A stretch of 64,000 bases of DNA from Rhodospirillaceae bacterium (GTDB taxonomy: Bacteria > Pseudomonadota > Alphaproteobacteria > DSM-16000 > Inquilinaceae), in NCBI GenBank assembly GCA_020638575.1, contig JACKIH010000003.1, positions 1,035,501 through 1,099,500 of the forward strand, written 5' to 3'. Below the pieces are notes generated by a model that saw only the letters and a list, made by a program, of their open reading frames with translations, had not been told where the DNA came from and searched no databases. Position numbers and translations under genes: made by a program. Shown here one piece after another: positions 34,616 to 43,392 of this stretch (position 1 is the first letter of the stretch; the number at the start of each line of letters is the position of its first letter).

Positions 34616-35003
34616 TGCGCGTCAGCATCGTTTCGCCGGTCTGGCCCCAGACCTGCAAGCGGCCATCCTGGTTGAGCAGAAGCTCGACGGCGTAGTGGGT
34701 GCCATCCTCGGGATTGTAGAACCGGCCCTGCCAGCCATCGAAGCCCTCGGCCTCGTCGACCTGCAGCACCTGCAAGCGGCAGAGGGGCCGGTCGGCGAGG
34801 CTGGGATCGGGGTTGAACTGGTCGCGTGCCGCCGGATCGGGCAACCCGATCACCTCGCCGCAGACCGCGCCGTTGCACGCGGCCAGGGCGATCACCATGC
34901 CGGAGGTCGGCATGGACCAGTGGCCGACGATATCGCTCTGCCCGGCCTCGGCACCGGCCGACAGTGCCAGCACCCCGGTGATGATCGACAAATGGCGCAG
35001 CAC
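34542..35003 (-). CDS. Secreted DUF2147 protein
   Basis: A 153-residue protein with a cleavable signal peptide (LSIITGVLALSAGAEA) and one DUF2147 domain (IVGHWSMPTSGMVIAL, CGEVIGLP, WQGRFYNPEDG, YAVELLLNQDGRLQVWG, GETMLTRI). DUF2147 proteins are small, probably lipocalin-like or beta-barrel periplasmic proteins of uncertain function; one structural class binds small ligands. It contains a Cys pair (ALAACNGAVCGE) that could form a disulfide. It is transcribed towards the DUF2306 gene and overlaps its end. Confidence 0.83.
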   Translation of the reverse strand: MLRHLSIITGVLALSAGAEAGQSDIVGHWSMPTSGMVIALAACNGAVCGEVIGLPDPAARDQFNPDPSLADRPLCRLQVLQVDEAEGFDGWQGRFYNPEDGTHYAVELLLNQDGRLQVWGQTGETMLTRIIPLAVVWSPVSPDREPCEVPPVS

Positions 35004-35085
35004 GTTCCGCTCCTGGACGATGATGGACGTCCGCGGTTTCTAGCTGGGCATTGTGGCTGCGGGGCGGCACCGGCCGATGCGCGCC

Positions 35086-36630
35086 CTATCCCCCCGCCAC
35101 GGCGGCCGGGCGGTGCCGGCCGCGCCAGAGCGTCGGGCCAAGCGTGTGGATCGATGCGCCGGATGGGTCGACGGCCACCGTCACCGGCATGTCTTCGACC
35201 TCGAACTCGTAGATCGCTTCCATGCCGAGATCGGCAAACGCCAGCACGCGAGCCGAGCGAATGGCCTTGGACACCAGCAAGGCCGCCCCGCCCACGGCGA
35301 TCAGGTAGGCCGCCTTGTGCCGGGCAATCGATGCCACCGTGGCGGCCCCGCGTTCCGCCTTGCCCACCATGGCCAGCAGGCCCTGGTCCAGCATCGCGTC
35401 GGTAAAGGCGTCCATCCGCGTGGCCGTGGTGGGGCCGGCGGGGCCCACCACTTCGTCGCCCACCGGGTCGACCGGGCCGACATAGTAGATGACGCGGTTC
35501 TCCAGGTTGACGGGCAGCGCTTCGCCGCGCGCCAGCATCTCGGCCATGCGGCGGTGGGCGGCGTCCCGCCCCGTCAGCATCCGCCCGGACAGGAGCAGCG
35601 TTTCGCCCGGCCGCCAGGTTGCCATCTCCGCGCGCGACAGCGTGGCCAGGTCGACCTTGCGCGCCGCCGACGCGGTCCGGTCGATCACGATCTGCGGCCA
35701 GTCCGCCGGGTCGGGGGGATCGATGTGGGCCGGGCCCGACCCATCGAGCACGACGGTCGCATGCCGGTTGGCCGCGCACTGGGGGATCAAGGCCACCGGC
35801 TTCGACGCGGCGTGTGTGGCAAAGGTCGCGATCTTCACGTCAAGCACCGTGGTCAGCCCGCCCAGCCCCTGGGCGCCGATGCCGAGGCCGTTGATCTTGT
35901 CGTAAAGCTCAAGGCGCATCGCCTCCGTCGGGTTGGCGGGGCCGCGGCGGATCAGGTCGCCCATGTCGAGCGGCTCCAGCAGCGCTTCCTTGGCCAGCAG
36001 CATGGCCTTTTCCGCACTGCCGCCGACGCCGAGCGCGATCAGCCCCGGCGGGCACCAGCCGGCCCCCACCGTTGCCACCGTCTCCACCGCCCAGTCGACC
36101 ACGGACCCGGCGGGGTTCAGCACGGCGAACCGGGCCTTGTTCTCCGACCCGCCGCCCTTGGCGGCGACGGTGAGTTCAAGCGTGGAGCCCGGGACCAACT
36201 CCACATGCAGGACGGCCGGGGTGTTGTCCCGCGTGTTGGTCCGCTCGAACAGCGGATCGAACACCATGGACGCGCGCAGCGGGTTGGCCTCGTCCAGATA
36301 GGCTTGGCGCACGCCGTCGTTGACCAGGTCCGCGAGGGACCGGTCCGACGCGATGCGGACATCCTGGCCGACCTTGGCAAACACGACGACCAGCCCGGTG
36401 TCCTGGCAGATCGGCCGGTGGCCGAGTGCCGCCATCCGCGAATTCACCAGGATCTGGGCCATCGCATCCTTGGCCGCCGGGCCCTCCTCGCGGTCGTAGG
36501 CGGCAGACAGGTGCTGGATGAAGTCCTTGGGATGGCAGTAGGAGACGAACTGCAGCGCCTCGCGCACGCTGGCGATGATATCCGCTTCCGCGATCTCCAC
36601 CGCGGGCCATCGGGCGGCCGGGTCAGCCAT
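35086..36630 (-). CDS. Class I fumarate hydratase (or mesaconase)
   Basis: A 514-residue iron-sulfur hydratase of the class I (FumA/B) type. Alpha-domain motifs include PICQDTG (a cluster Cys), KGGGSENK and VGGSAEKAM; the C-terminal beta domain has RDAAHRRM, YYVGPVDP and VGPAGPTTATRMD. The enzyme interconverts fumarate and malate; some class I members hydrate mesaconate to citramalate, a possibility here because an acyl-CoA dehydrogenase and a CoA-transferase lie close by. The ATG at 36630 follows GGAGAGGACC. The gene is transcribed away from the acyl-CoA dehydrogenase. Family is secure; the substrate is likely fumarate but open. Confidence 0.9.
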   Translation of the reverse strand: MADPAARWPAVEIAEADIIASVREALQFVSYCHPKDFIQHLSAAYDREEGPAAKDAMAQILVNSRMAALGHRPICQDTGLVVVFAKVGQDVRIASDRSLADLVNDGVRQAYLDEANPLRASMVFDPLFERTNTRDNTPAVLHVELVPGSTLELTVAAKGGGSENKARFAVLNPAGSVVDWAVETVATVGAGWCPPGLIALGVGGSAEKAMLLAKEALLEPLDMGDLIRRGPANPTEAMRLELYDKINGLGIGAQGLGGLTTVLDVKIATFATHAASKPVALIPQCAANRHATVVLDGSGPAHIDPPDPADWPQIVIDRTASAARKVDLATLSRAEMATWRPGETLLLSGRMLTGRDAAHRRMAEMLARGEALPVNLENRVIYYVGPVDPVGDEVVGPAGPTTATRMDAFTDAMLDQGLLAMVGKAERGAATVASIARHKAAYLIAVGGAALLVSKAIRSARVLAFADLGMEAIYEFEVEDMPVTVAVDPSGASIHTLGPTLWRGRHRPAAVAGG

Positions 36631-36880
36631 CTTCGGTCCTCTCCAGATGGGGTTGTCCGTCTTGTCGACGATAGGTCCCGGTCGCCGCATCGTGCAATCG
36701 GACGGAGCCGCAGGCGACCGCAGCCACAAACAGTCCGTATGGTCAGCATCTTCGCTCGGTATTGGACAGACCGGCGAAGGCCGCGGATGCTGGCGGCACC
36801 AACAAACAACACGGCCGGACCGCGGCCGCCGCCCCACGGGGGCTATGGCCAGGAGCGGTACCGGCGACGGCGGAAAGCCC
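36631..36880. promoter_or_regulatory. Divergent promoter region, fumarase/acyl-CoA dehydrogenase
   Basis: These 250 bases separate two divergent genes and should hold both promoters. I see no strong operator palindrome or riboswitch-like structure in them. Confidence 0.45.
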
Positions 36881-38050
36881 ATGCCCATGACGAGTGTCGA
36901 AGACGAGCCCTACGCAGAGATCCGCGCCGAAATCGCCAAGCTCTGTGCCCGCTACCCCAACGAATACTGGCGCAAGCTCGACGCCGAACGCGCCTACCCC
37001 ACGGACTTCGTGAACGCGCTCACCGAGGCGGGCTTCCTCGCCGCACTGATCCCGGAAGCCTATGGCGGATCGGACCTGCCGCTGTCCGCCGCCGCGGCCA
37101 TCCTGGAAGAGATCCAGCGCCAAGGCTGCAACGCCGCCGCCTGCCACGCCCAGATGTATACGATGGGCACGATCCTGCGGCACGGTTCGGAGGCGCAGAA
37201 ACAGGAGTATCTGCCGAAGATCGCCAGCGGCGACCTGCGACTCCAGGCCTTCGGCGTGACCGAGCCGACCAGCGGCACCGACACCACGGCGCTACGCACC
37301 ACGGCCCGGCGCGATGGCGACCGCTACATCGTCAACGGCCAGAAGATCTGGACCAGCCGGGCCGAGCACTCGGACCTGATGCTGCTGCTCGCCCGTACCA
37401 CGCCGAGGGACCAGGTGGCCCGCAAGACCGATGGCCTCTCCACCTTCATCGTCGACATGCGTGCGGTGCTGGGCAACGGGCTCACCATCCGGCCCATCCG
37501 CACCATGATGAACCACAACAGTTGCGAAGTGTTCTTCGACGACATGGCGATCCCGGCCGACAGCCTGGTCGGCGAGGAGGGCAAGGGGTTCCGCTACATC
37601 CTCTCGGGCATGAACGCCGAACGCATCCTGATTGCCGCAGAGTGCATCGGCGACGCCAAATGGTTCATCGAGAAGGCCGCCGCCTATGCCGGCGAACGCC
37701 ACGTCTTCGGCCGCCCCATTGGCCGCAACCAGGGCATCCAGTTCCCCATCGCGACCGCGTATGCCCATATGCGGGCGGCCGAGTTGATGGTGCGCCAGGC
37801 GTTGCGGCTCTACGAAGCCGGCGCCAACCCGGGTGCCGAAGCCAACATGGCCAAGATGCTGGCCGCCGATGCCTCCTTCGAGGCGGCCAATGCCTGCGTG
37901 CAGACCTTCGGCGGCTTCGGCTTTGCCGAGGAATACGACGTGGAGCGCAAGTTCCGCGAGACACGGCTCTACCAGGTGGCGCCGATCTCCACCAACCTGA
38001 TCCTCGCCTATTTGGCCGAGCACGTGCTGGGCATGCCGAGGTCGTATTAA
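36881..38050 (+). CDS. Acyl-CoA dehydrogenase
   Basis: A 389-residue FAD acyl-CoA dehydrogenase of standard length, without the N-terminal extension seen in mcd. Motifs: LIPEAYGGSDLP, FGVTEPTSGTDTT, IVNGQKIWTSRAEH, GERHVFGRPIGRNQGIQ and QTFGGFGFAEEYDVER. In the position often holding the catalytic base region the sequence reads FRETRLYQVAPIS rather than the common RDxRxxxIxEGT, so the substrate type is uncertain. The ATG at 36881 is preceded by GCGGAAAG; 36887 is an alternative. It is divergent to the fumarase and convergent to a CoA-transferase, which could indicate dicarboxylic or branched acyl-CoA breakdown. Confidence 0.88.
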   Translation: MPMTSVEDEPYAEIRAEIAKLCARYPNEYWRKLDAERAYPTDFVNALTEAGFLAALIPEAYGGSDLPLSAAAAILEEIQRQGCNAAACHAQMYTMGTILRHGSEAQKQEYLPKIASGDLRLQAFGVTEPTSGTDTTALRTTARRDGDRYIVNGQKIWTSRAEHSDLMLLLARTTPRDQVARKTDGLSTFIVDMRAVLGNGLTIRPIRTMMNHNSCEVFFDDMAIPADSLVGEEGKGFRYILSGMNAERILIAAECIGDAKWFIEKAAAYAGERHVFGRPIGRNQGIQFPIATAYAHMRAAELMVRQALRLYEAGANPGAEANMAKMLAADASFEAANACVQTFGGFGFAEEYDVERKFRETRLYQVAPISTNLILAYLAEHVLGMPRSY

Positions 38051-38072
38051 GACATTGTTGGTTCAAGCTGCA

Positions 38073-38144
38073 CCAGCCCACTCCCCCGCCCGACCGCCCA
38101 AGCCATTGTAAAATATTGGGTGGCCGGGCGGGGGAGTGGGCTGG
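38073..38144. repeat. Palindromic repeat (hairpin), best copy
   Basis: Two 29-base arms (38073-38101 and 38116-38144) are complementary at 27 positions around a 14-base loop, GCCATTGTAAAATA. It lies between convergent genes and could serve as a bidirectional terminator, but lacks a T-run. The same unit occurs near 45.7 kb and, eroded, near 10.8 kb. Confidence 0.85.
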
Positions 38145-38178
38145 AACCGACTCAGCCGAAGGCGAAGAGGCTCCGCCC

Positions 38179-39309
38179 TTACCCCTCGGCGAACTCGGCC
38201 CGCAGGGCGGCATCGTGGGCGCCCAGCTCCGGCACCGGGCCGTACCGTTCCGCCCGGCCGGCCACCACGGCACCGGGAGCGAGGCATTCGATCTCCTTGC
38301 CGCCGGACAGGCCGACCGCGACGAACCGGGCCTGCGGGTGGCCCATCAAATCGTCGAGCGAGCTAAGCCGCCCATAGGCGATCCTGGCGGCTTCCAGCCG
38401 GGCGATGACACTGGCGCGGTCGCGCTCGGCGAACGCCCCTTCGATCCGGGCCGTCAGCGCCGCGCGATGGACCACCCGCGCCGGGTTGTCGAAGAACTGC
38501 GGATCGTCGGCCAGGTCGGGCAGGTCCAGCACGTCGGCGCAGAAGCGGCGCCATTCGCGCTCGTTCTGGATGGAGATGAGAAGCCCTTGCCCGTCGCCGC
38601 AGCGGAACAGGCCGTAGGGACTGATCGAGGGGTGATTGAGGCCGGAGCGGCTGGGCGGCTTGCCGCCATAGCGCGCCTGCAGGTAGGGCACGTTCATCCA
38701 GTCGGCCATGGCGTGGAACAGCGAGACCTGGATGCCGCAGCCCTGCCCGGTGCGCTCGCGGGCGAACAGCGCCTGCAAGATCGCCTGGAAGGCCGTCATG
38801 CCGGCTGCGATATCGCACACCGACACGCCGACGCGGCCCGGCTCGGCGACCGTGCCGTTGATGTTGGCCAGTCCGCTTTCGCCCTGGATCAGCAGATCGT
38901 AGGCTTTCAGGTCGCGCAGCGGCCCCTCTTCCCCGTAGCCGCTGATGTCGCAGGTGATCAGCCGCGGCTGGGCGGCGCGCAGGTCGTCGGAGCCAAATCC
39001 CAGGCGCTTCGCCGCGCCGGGGATGAGGTTCTGGATGAACACGTCGGCGGCGGCCACCATGCGGTGCGCCAAGGCCGCGTCCGCCGGGTCCTTCAGGTCC
39101 AGCCGGATCGACTGCTTGCCGCGGTTGAGCCAGACGAAATAGGCGCTGTGGCCGGCGGCGAGGCGGTCGTAGTCCCGCGCGAAATCGCCTTCCGGCCGCT
39201 CCACCTTGATCACGCGGGCACCGGCATCGGCCAGCTTGCACGAGGCATAGGGCGCTGCCACCGCCTGCTCGATGGCCACCACCTGAATGCCGTCAAGATC
39301 GCCTGCCAT
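38179..39309 (-). CDS. Class III CoA-transferase (CaiB/Frc family)
   Basis: A 376-residue family III CoA-transferase, which moves CoA between carboxylic acids. Motifs: VVAIEQAVAAPYASCKLADAG at the N-terminus (conserved start; AGARVIKVERPEGD follows), WLNRGKQSIRLDLK, the catalytic Asp region SYFV-like replaced by QGESGLANINGT, GVSVCDIAAGMTAFQ and a C-terminal part with HPSISPYG. The substrate pair is not evident; succinyl-CoA:mesaconate, itaconate or carnitine-type transfers are all possible. The ATG at 39309 follows a GGGAAG; an in-frame ATG upstream (near 39330) is weaker. It is transcribed towards the acyl-CoA dehydrogenase with the palindromic repeat in between. Confidence 0.87.
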   Translation of the reverse strand: MAGDLDGIQVVAIEQAVAAPYASCKLADAGARVIKVERPEGDFARDYDRLAAGHSAYFVWLNRGKQSIRLDLKDPADAALAHRMVAAADVFIQNLIPGAAKRLGFGSDDLRAAQPRLITCDISGYGEEGPLRDLKAYDLLIQGESGLANINGTVAEPGRVGVSVCDIAAGMTAFQAILQALFARERTGQGCGIQVSLFHAMADWMNVPYLQARYGGKPPSRSGLNHPSISPYGLFRCGDGQGLLISIQNEREWRRFCADVLDLPDLADDPQFFDNPARVVHRAALTARIEGAFAERDRASVIARLEAARIAYGRLSSLDDLMGHPQARFVAVGLSGGKEIECLAPGAVVAGRAERYGPVPELGAHDAALRAEFAEG

Positions 39310-39451
39310 CGGACCGCTTCCCGGTGCCATTGCTGGGGAATTGCTGGAGACCCGAGGTGGTACTATGGCGAGGCCGCCCACGGAATGGGAAACGGCCTGC
39401 CAGTTTGCGCCTGTCGCGACCCCTTTGGCCGATGCCGGCCGTGGTGCTGCG

Positions 39452-39967
39452 TCAGCGGCACTGCCAAGCGGCGATGTCGGCGAGGATGCGTGCCACCACC
39501 TCGTCCGCCGCCGCCCGGACGGCGGACGATAGGGTCTCGCCGGGCGCAAAGCTTTCGCCTTCGATACCGTAGACGAGGAGACGGCCGGGCAGCCGGCCCA
39601 GCTCCCGCGCCAAGGCGACGGCTTCGGCCAGCCCGAACTGGTGGCTGGAATAGGCGAAGGTGCCGGCCGCAATGTCCGCTGCGCCAGCGTCGAAGTGGCG
39701 GATGCTGCCGGGCGCCCCGCCGCTTGCCATGGCATCCACCACGACGGCCGCCTCTGCCCCCTCCCACAGCGCGATCAGGCTGGCGCCCTCCCCGCTCGCC
39801 TCCGTCGCGCGCACGCCGCGCTCGGCCAGCCGGTCGGCGACCCAGGGGCCGACGCCGTCGTCGCTGCGAAAGCGGTTGCCGACGCCGATCACCAGTGGCC
39901 CCGGATCCGGACCCGGACCCGGCGGGTCAGTCGCGCTCGACACGCAGGTCGAGGAAGTGGGTGGCAC
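39452..39967 (-). CDS. Hydrogenase maturation protease (for group 3b enzyme)
   Basis: A 171-residue endopeptidase of the HyaD/HybD/HycI family, which trims the C-terminus of the hydrogenase large subunit after nickel insertion. Motifs: VIGVGNRFRSDDGVGPWV with the metal-sensing acidic residue, VVVDAM and SSHQFGLAEAV. The first 25 residues (Pro-rich) precede the domain, so a later start such as GTG 39943 is possible. It overlaps the end of hyhL by 41 bases, implying that this subunit is its substrate. It ends the group 3b operon. Confidence 0.87.
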   Translation of the reverse strand: MPPTSSTCVSSATDPPGPGPDPGPLVIGVGNRFRSDDGVGPWVADRLAERGVRATEASGEGASLIALWEGAEAAVVVDAMASGGAPGSIRHFDAGAADIAAGTFAYSSHQFGLAEAVALARELGRLPGRLLVYGIEGESFAPGETLSSAVRAAADEVVARILADIAAWQCR

Positions 39968-41249
39968 ACGAGATGCACGGATCGTAGTTGCGGATGGTCT
40001 GCTCGCACCGCCACTTCAGGTCGTCGTCGGCCATGCCCATGTTGGCCTCCACCACGCCCAGCAGGTCGCGTTCGATCTGCGGCTGGTTCTGGGCCGTCGG
40101 CGGCACGATGGTGGCGGTGACGATGCGGCCCTCGGCGTCCAGCACATAGTGGTGGAAGCAGATGCCGCGCGGCGCTTCGGTGCAGCCGTAGCCCTTGCCC
40201 GGCCCCGGCACCACGTCGGCCGCCGGCGGCGCGGGCGGTTCGTAGGCTTCCGCCAGGCGCAGCGCTTCCTCGCAGGCATAGAGCGTTTCCACCATGCGCA
40301 CGACGATGCTGCGATAGGGATTGTTGCAGACCGGGCCCAGCCCGGCCTGCTTGGCCACATCGCGGGCGCGCTCGGACAACTGGGCGTAGTTGTTGTTGTA
40401 GCGCGCGATGGGACCCACCAGGTAGGGCCCGCTGCCGTCCGTCATGACACCGTGCAGCGCGTTGGAGTGGGCCACGTGCAGTTCGCCGAAATGGTCGAAG
40501 AACTCCGCCAGCGCGATGTCCAGCCCACGGTTCGACACCAGGCGCCCGGCCTCGATGGCGTAGACATCGGGGTGGCGCAGCGACACGCAGGTGTAGTCGT
40601 ACTCGTAGTCGGGGAAGTCGAACCCGCCGAACAGCAGGGCCAGATCCTGTGCGGCATCGGCGCCCCAGCGCAGCCGGTCAGCGAGGGCCGCGACCGCCGC
40701 CGGCGCCGGCGCCTTGTAGAACCCGCCGACCCGCGTGTTCACCGGGTGCACGGCACGGCCGCCGATCACCTCCAGGATGTCGTTGCCCAGCTTCTTCAGC
40801 GCCAGCGCCTTTTCCACCACCGCGCGGTTGGACTTGGCGAGCTGCAACGCATCGTCCAGGCCCAGGAAGTCCGGCGCATGCAGCATGGCGGCGTGCAGCA
40901 CGTGGCTTTCGATCCACTCCCCGCAATAGAGCAGCCGGCGCAGATCGCCGATCGCCGGGGATGGCATCACGCCGAGCGCATCCTCCATGGCGTGGCTGGC
41001 GCCCATGATGTAGGCGACCGGGCAGATGCCGCAGATGCGCGCGGTGATGTCCGGCGCGTCTGAGAACATGCGCCCGCGCAACAGCGCTTCGAAGAACCGC
41101 GGCGGCTCGAAGATGCGGAACTTGATGTCCTTGACCGCCCCATCCTTGATGCGGACGTAGAGCGCGCCTTCGCCTTCCACGCGGGCCAGCGCGTCCACCT
41201 TGATGGTCTTGGCGATGCCGGAGGCACCGGCGGCCGTGGCGTCACTCAT
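39927..41249 (-). CDS. hyhL: Group 3b [NiFe] hydrogenase large (alpha) subunit
   Basis: A 440-residue catalytic subunit of a soluble group 3b hydrogenase (sulfhydrogenase type). The four nickel-binding Cys are in RICGICPVAY near residue 68 and DPCISCATHFL at the C-terminus. The CPVAY variant, rather than the group 1 pattern, is what I recall for group 3b. Only nine residues follow the last motif's HF, a short peptide for the protease to remove. It overlaps hyhS by 8 bases and the protease gene by 41. Group 3b enzymes couple H2 to NADP(H) and can reduce sulfur. The substrate direction is inferred from family. Confidence 0.93.
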   Translation of the reverse strand: MSDATAAGASGIAKTIKVDALARVEGEGALYVRIKDGAVKDIKFRIFEPPRFFEALLRGRMFSDAPDITARICGICPVAYIMGASHAMEDALGVMPSPAIGDLRRLLYCGEWIESHVLHAAMLHAPDFLGLDDALQLAKSNRAVVEKALALKKLGNDILEVIGGRAVHPVNTRVGGFYKAPAPAAVAALADRLRWGADAAQDLALLFGGFDFPDYEYDYTCVSLRHPDVYAIEAGRLVSNRGLDIALAEFFDHFGELHVAHSNALHGVMTDGSGPYLVGPIARYNNNYAQLSERARDVAKQAGLGPVCNNPYRSIVVRMVETLYACEEALRLAEAYEPPAPPAADVVPGPGKGYGCTEAPRGICFHHYVLDAEGRIVTATIVPPTAQNQPQIERDLLGVVEANMGMADDDLKWRCEQTIRNYDPCISCATHFLDLRVERD

Positions 41250-42018
41250 GGGCTTCGCTTTCGCGGCGGAACGGTTCGGCCCCGGCATTGAAGGAGCGGA
41301 AGAAGTCGCGCACATGCGGCGGGCCGAGGCCGTGATCGCCGAACCAGCCGGCCAGGCTGGCGGTGTTGGGCATCTCCTTCGGGCCGAAGCAGCCGTAGCA
41401 GGCGCGGTTGACGGACGGGCAGAGGTTGCCGCAGCCGGCCTGGGTGACGGGGCCGAGGCAGGGCGTGCCTTGCGAGACCATCACGCACACCGTGCCGTGG
41501 GCCTTGCATTCCACGCACTGGCTGTGGGCGGGCACCACCGGCCGGCGGCCGTTCAGCAGCGCGTTCACCACCTCCAGGAGCTGGTACTTGTTGATGGGAC
41601 AGCCGCGCAGCTCGAAGTCCACCGGCACATGGTCCTGGATGGGCGTGGAGGTGGCGAGTGTCTCGATATAGTCCGGCTCGGCATAGACCGCCGTGATGAA
41701 GTCGTAGACCCGGTTGAAGTTGCGCAGCGCCTGGATGCCGCCGGCCGTGGCGCACGCCCCGATGGTGATCAGCACCTTGGATTGCTTGCGGATCTTGCGG
41801 ATGCGCCGGATGTCCTCCGGCGTGGTGACCGAACCTTCCACCAGCGAGACATCGTAGGGGCCCTTCACCTGGGCGCGGGTGGCTTCCAGGAAATAGGCGA
41901 TCTCCACCGCGTCGGCGACCGCCAGGAGCTCGTCCTCGCAGTCCAACAGGCTGAGCTGGCAGCCGTCGCAGGACGAGAACTTCCAAACCGCCAGCTTGGG
42001 TTTGCGCACAGCGACCAT
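41242..42018 (-). CDS. hyhS: Group 3b hydrogenase small (delta) subunit
   Basis: A 258-residue iron-sulfur subunit that relays electrons from the NiFe site. The N-terminal Cys motif reads SSCDGCQLSLLDCED; further cluster Cys are in IGACATAGG, GCPINKYQLL, QCVECKAHGTVC and GPVTQAGCGNLCPS. It has no Tat signal, in keeping with a cytoplasmic enzyme. It lies 3 bases after hyhG and overlaps hyhL by 8. Standard length for the family. Confidence 0.93.
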   Translation of the reverse strand: MVAVRKPKLAVWKFSSCDGCQLSLLDCEDELLAVADAVEIAYFLEATRAQVKGPYDVSLVEGSVTTPEDIRRIRKIRKQSKVLITIGACATAGGIQALRNFNRVYDFITAVYAEPDYIETLATSTPIQDHVPVDFELRGCPINKYQLLEVVNALLNGRRPVVPAHSQCVECKAHGTVCVMVSQGTPCLGPVTQAGCGNLCPSVNRACYGCFGPKEMPNTASLAGWFGDHGLGPPHVRDFFRSFNAGAEPFRRESEAHE

Positions 42019-42021
42019 GGG

Positions 42022-42879
42022 TCAGACTTCCCACACGTTGAACAGGCGCTCGATGGCGTCGTAGCGGTAGACCGGGCCGTCGCGGCACACGAAGCTGGGC
42101 CCGTACTGGCAGTGGCCGCAGAAGCCGAGCGCGCATTTCATGTTGCGCTCCATGGACAGGTAGACGCGGTCGCCCGTGACCCCGCATTCGCCCAGCGTCT
42201 CTACAGCAAAGCGCATCATCACCTCCGGCCCGCACACGAAGGCGACGGCGTGGTGGCGGTCGAAGCCGCCGCCGCGGATCAGCTTGGTGACGACGCCGAC
42301 GCGGCCGCCCCAATGGCCCGTCGCCCGGTCGACGATGATTTCCGTGCTCATGTCGAAGCGGCCCCGCCAGCGTTGCAGTTCGTGGCGGTAGAGCAGGTCT
42401 TCGGGGGTGCGCGAGCCGTAGAAGATCACCACGTTCCCGTAGTGCTCGCGGTCGGCCATGATCTGGTAGATGGCCGGGCGCAGCGGGGCGAGGCCGATGC
42501 CGCCGGCCACGAACACCACATCGGCGCCGCGCGCGTCCTCAACCGGCCAGTGGCTGCCGAAGGGGCCACGCACGCCGATGGTGTCGCCCGGCTTCAAGGC
42601 GCAGATCGCCGCCGTCACCGAGCCGACGACCCGGGTGGTGTGCACCAGCACATCCGGAGCGCCGGGATCGCCGCTGATGCTGATCGGCACCTCGCCGACG
42701 CCGAATGCCGACAGCATGTTGAACTGGCCGGGGCGGAAGTGGAATGGGCCGCCATCGGCCGGCGTGATCTCCATGGTGAAGGTGTCGGACAGCTCCTTCT
42801 TCACGCGTTCGATGCGGAACAGCCGCGGCAGCATCGGGTCGCCGGCGGGCAGGCGGATGGAGGGGGCGGCACTATCCAT
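42022..42879 (-). CDS. hyhG: Group 3b hydrogenase FAD/NAD(P)-binding (gamma) subunit
   Basis: A 285-residue ferredoxin-NADP reductase-like subunit. It has an FAD-binding beta-barrel (FRPGQFNMLSAFGVGEVPIS), an NAD(P) domain (FVAGGIGLAPLRPAI, FYGSRTPEDLLY, FVCGPEVMMRF) and a C-terminal 2Fe-2S site with Cys in CALGFCGHCQYGPSFVC. It passes electrons between the hydrogenase clusters and NADP(H). The gene lies between the cyclic-nucleotide-binding gene and hyhS. Confidence 0.92.
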   Translation of the reverse strand: MDSAAPSIRLPAGDPMLPRLFRIERVKKELSDTFTMEITPADGGPFHFRPGQFNMLSAFGVGEVPISISGDPGAPDVLVHTTRVVGSVTAAICALKPGDTIGVRGPFGSHWPVEDARGADVVFVAGGIGLAPLRPAIYQIMADREHYGNVVIFYGSRTPEDLLYRHELQRWRGRFDMSTEIIVDRATGHWGGRVGVVTKLIRGGGFDRHHAVAFVCGPEVMMRFAVETLGECGVTGDRVYLSMERNMKCALGFCGHCQYGPSFVCRDGPVYRYDAIERLFNVWEV

Positions 42880-42900
42880 GGTGTCGATCCGCCGGGGGGC

Positions 42901-43389
42901 CTAGCGCTGGCGCCCGGCGGTGCCGGCCGGCGGCGCATACATGTCCACCAGGCGCAGACGGGCCGACGCCAGGCGGCTCGCCACCACCGGCATCACCCGC
43001 TTGAACAGCTCGTAGCCCAGCGAATGGTCGGCCTCCAGCTTGTCGCGCAGGCACGTGGCATCGAGGCTGACGGCGCGCGTCAGCGTCACCGCGCGGGCGT
43101 CGTAGGACCAGGTGTAGGGCGGCACGATCCACGACCAGCCGAGGATTTCGCCCTCGTGCAGGGTTTCCACGATCAGCGGGTCGCGGCCCGGCACGCGGAT
43201 CTCCAAGGCCACGCTGCCGTGGCGGATGACGAAGAACTTGTCCGCCCGGCTTTGCGCGCGGGCGATGAAATCGCCGGCGGCGAAGCGTTCGTTGGCGGCA
43301 CAGCCGGCCAGCAGCTCCAAGGTGGCCGCATCGAACCCGGCGAAGAACGGATGCTCCTTCAATAGGCGGTCGAGCCCTTCCACGTGCAC
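42901..43389 (-). CDS. Cyclic nucleotide-binding domain protein without a DNA-binding domain
   Basis: A 162-residue protein with one CRP-type cNMP-binding fold (HPFFAGFDAATLELL, FAAGDFIARAQSRADKFFVIRHGSV, LHEGEILGWSWIVPPYTW) and then only about 40 residues. There is no helix-turn-helix, so it cannot act as a classical CRP regulator. It sits inside the hyhB-hyhG spacing, 3 bases after hyhB, so it is probably made with the enzyme. The ALEIRV...ETLHEGEILGWSW stretch has Trp and Tyr residues where the nucleotide usually binds, so the ligand is uncertain. A regulatory subunit or haem/nucleotide sensor is plausible. Confidence 0.85.
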   Translation of the reverse strand: MHVEGLDRLLKEHPFFAGFDAATLELLAGCAANERFAAGDFIARAQSRADKFFVIRHGSVALEIRVPGRDPLIVETLHEGEILGWSWIVPPYTWSYDARAVTLTRAVSLDATCLRDKLEADHSLGYELFKRVMPVVASRLASARLRLVDMYAPPAGTAGRQR

Positions 43390-43392
43390 GGC

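Noticed and set aside
35053..39987. A 1644-codon open frame on the plus strand
   Set aside because: It runs antisense or out of frame through fumarase, CoA-transferase and protease genes with clear motifs; long stop-free frames are expected at this GC content. Only the portion reading the real genes' frames is meaningful.
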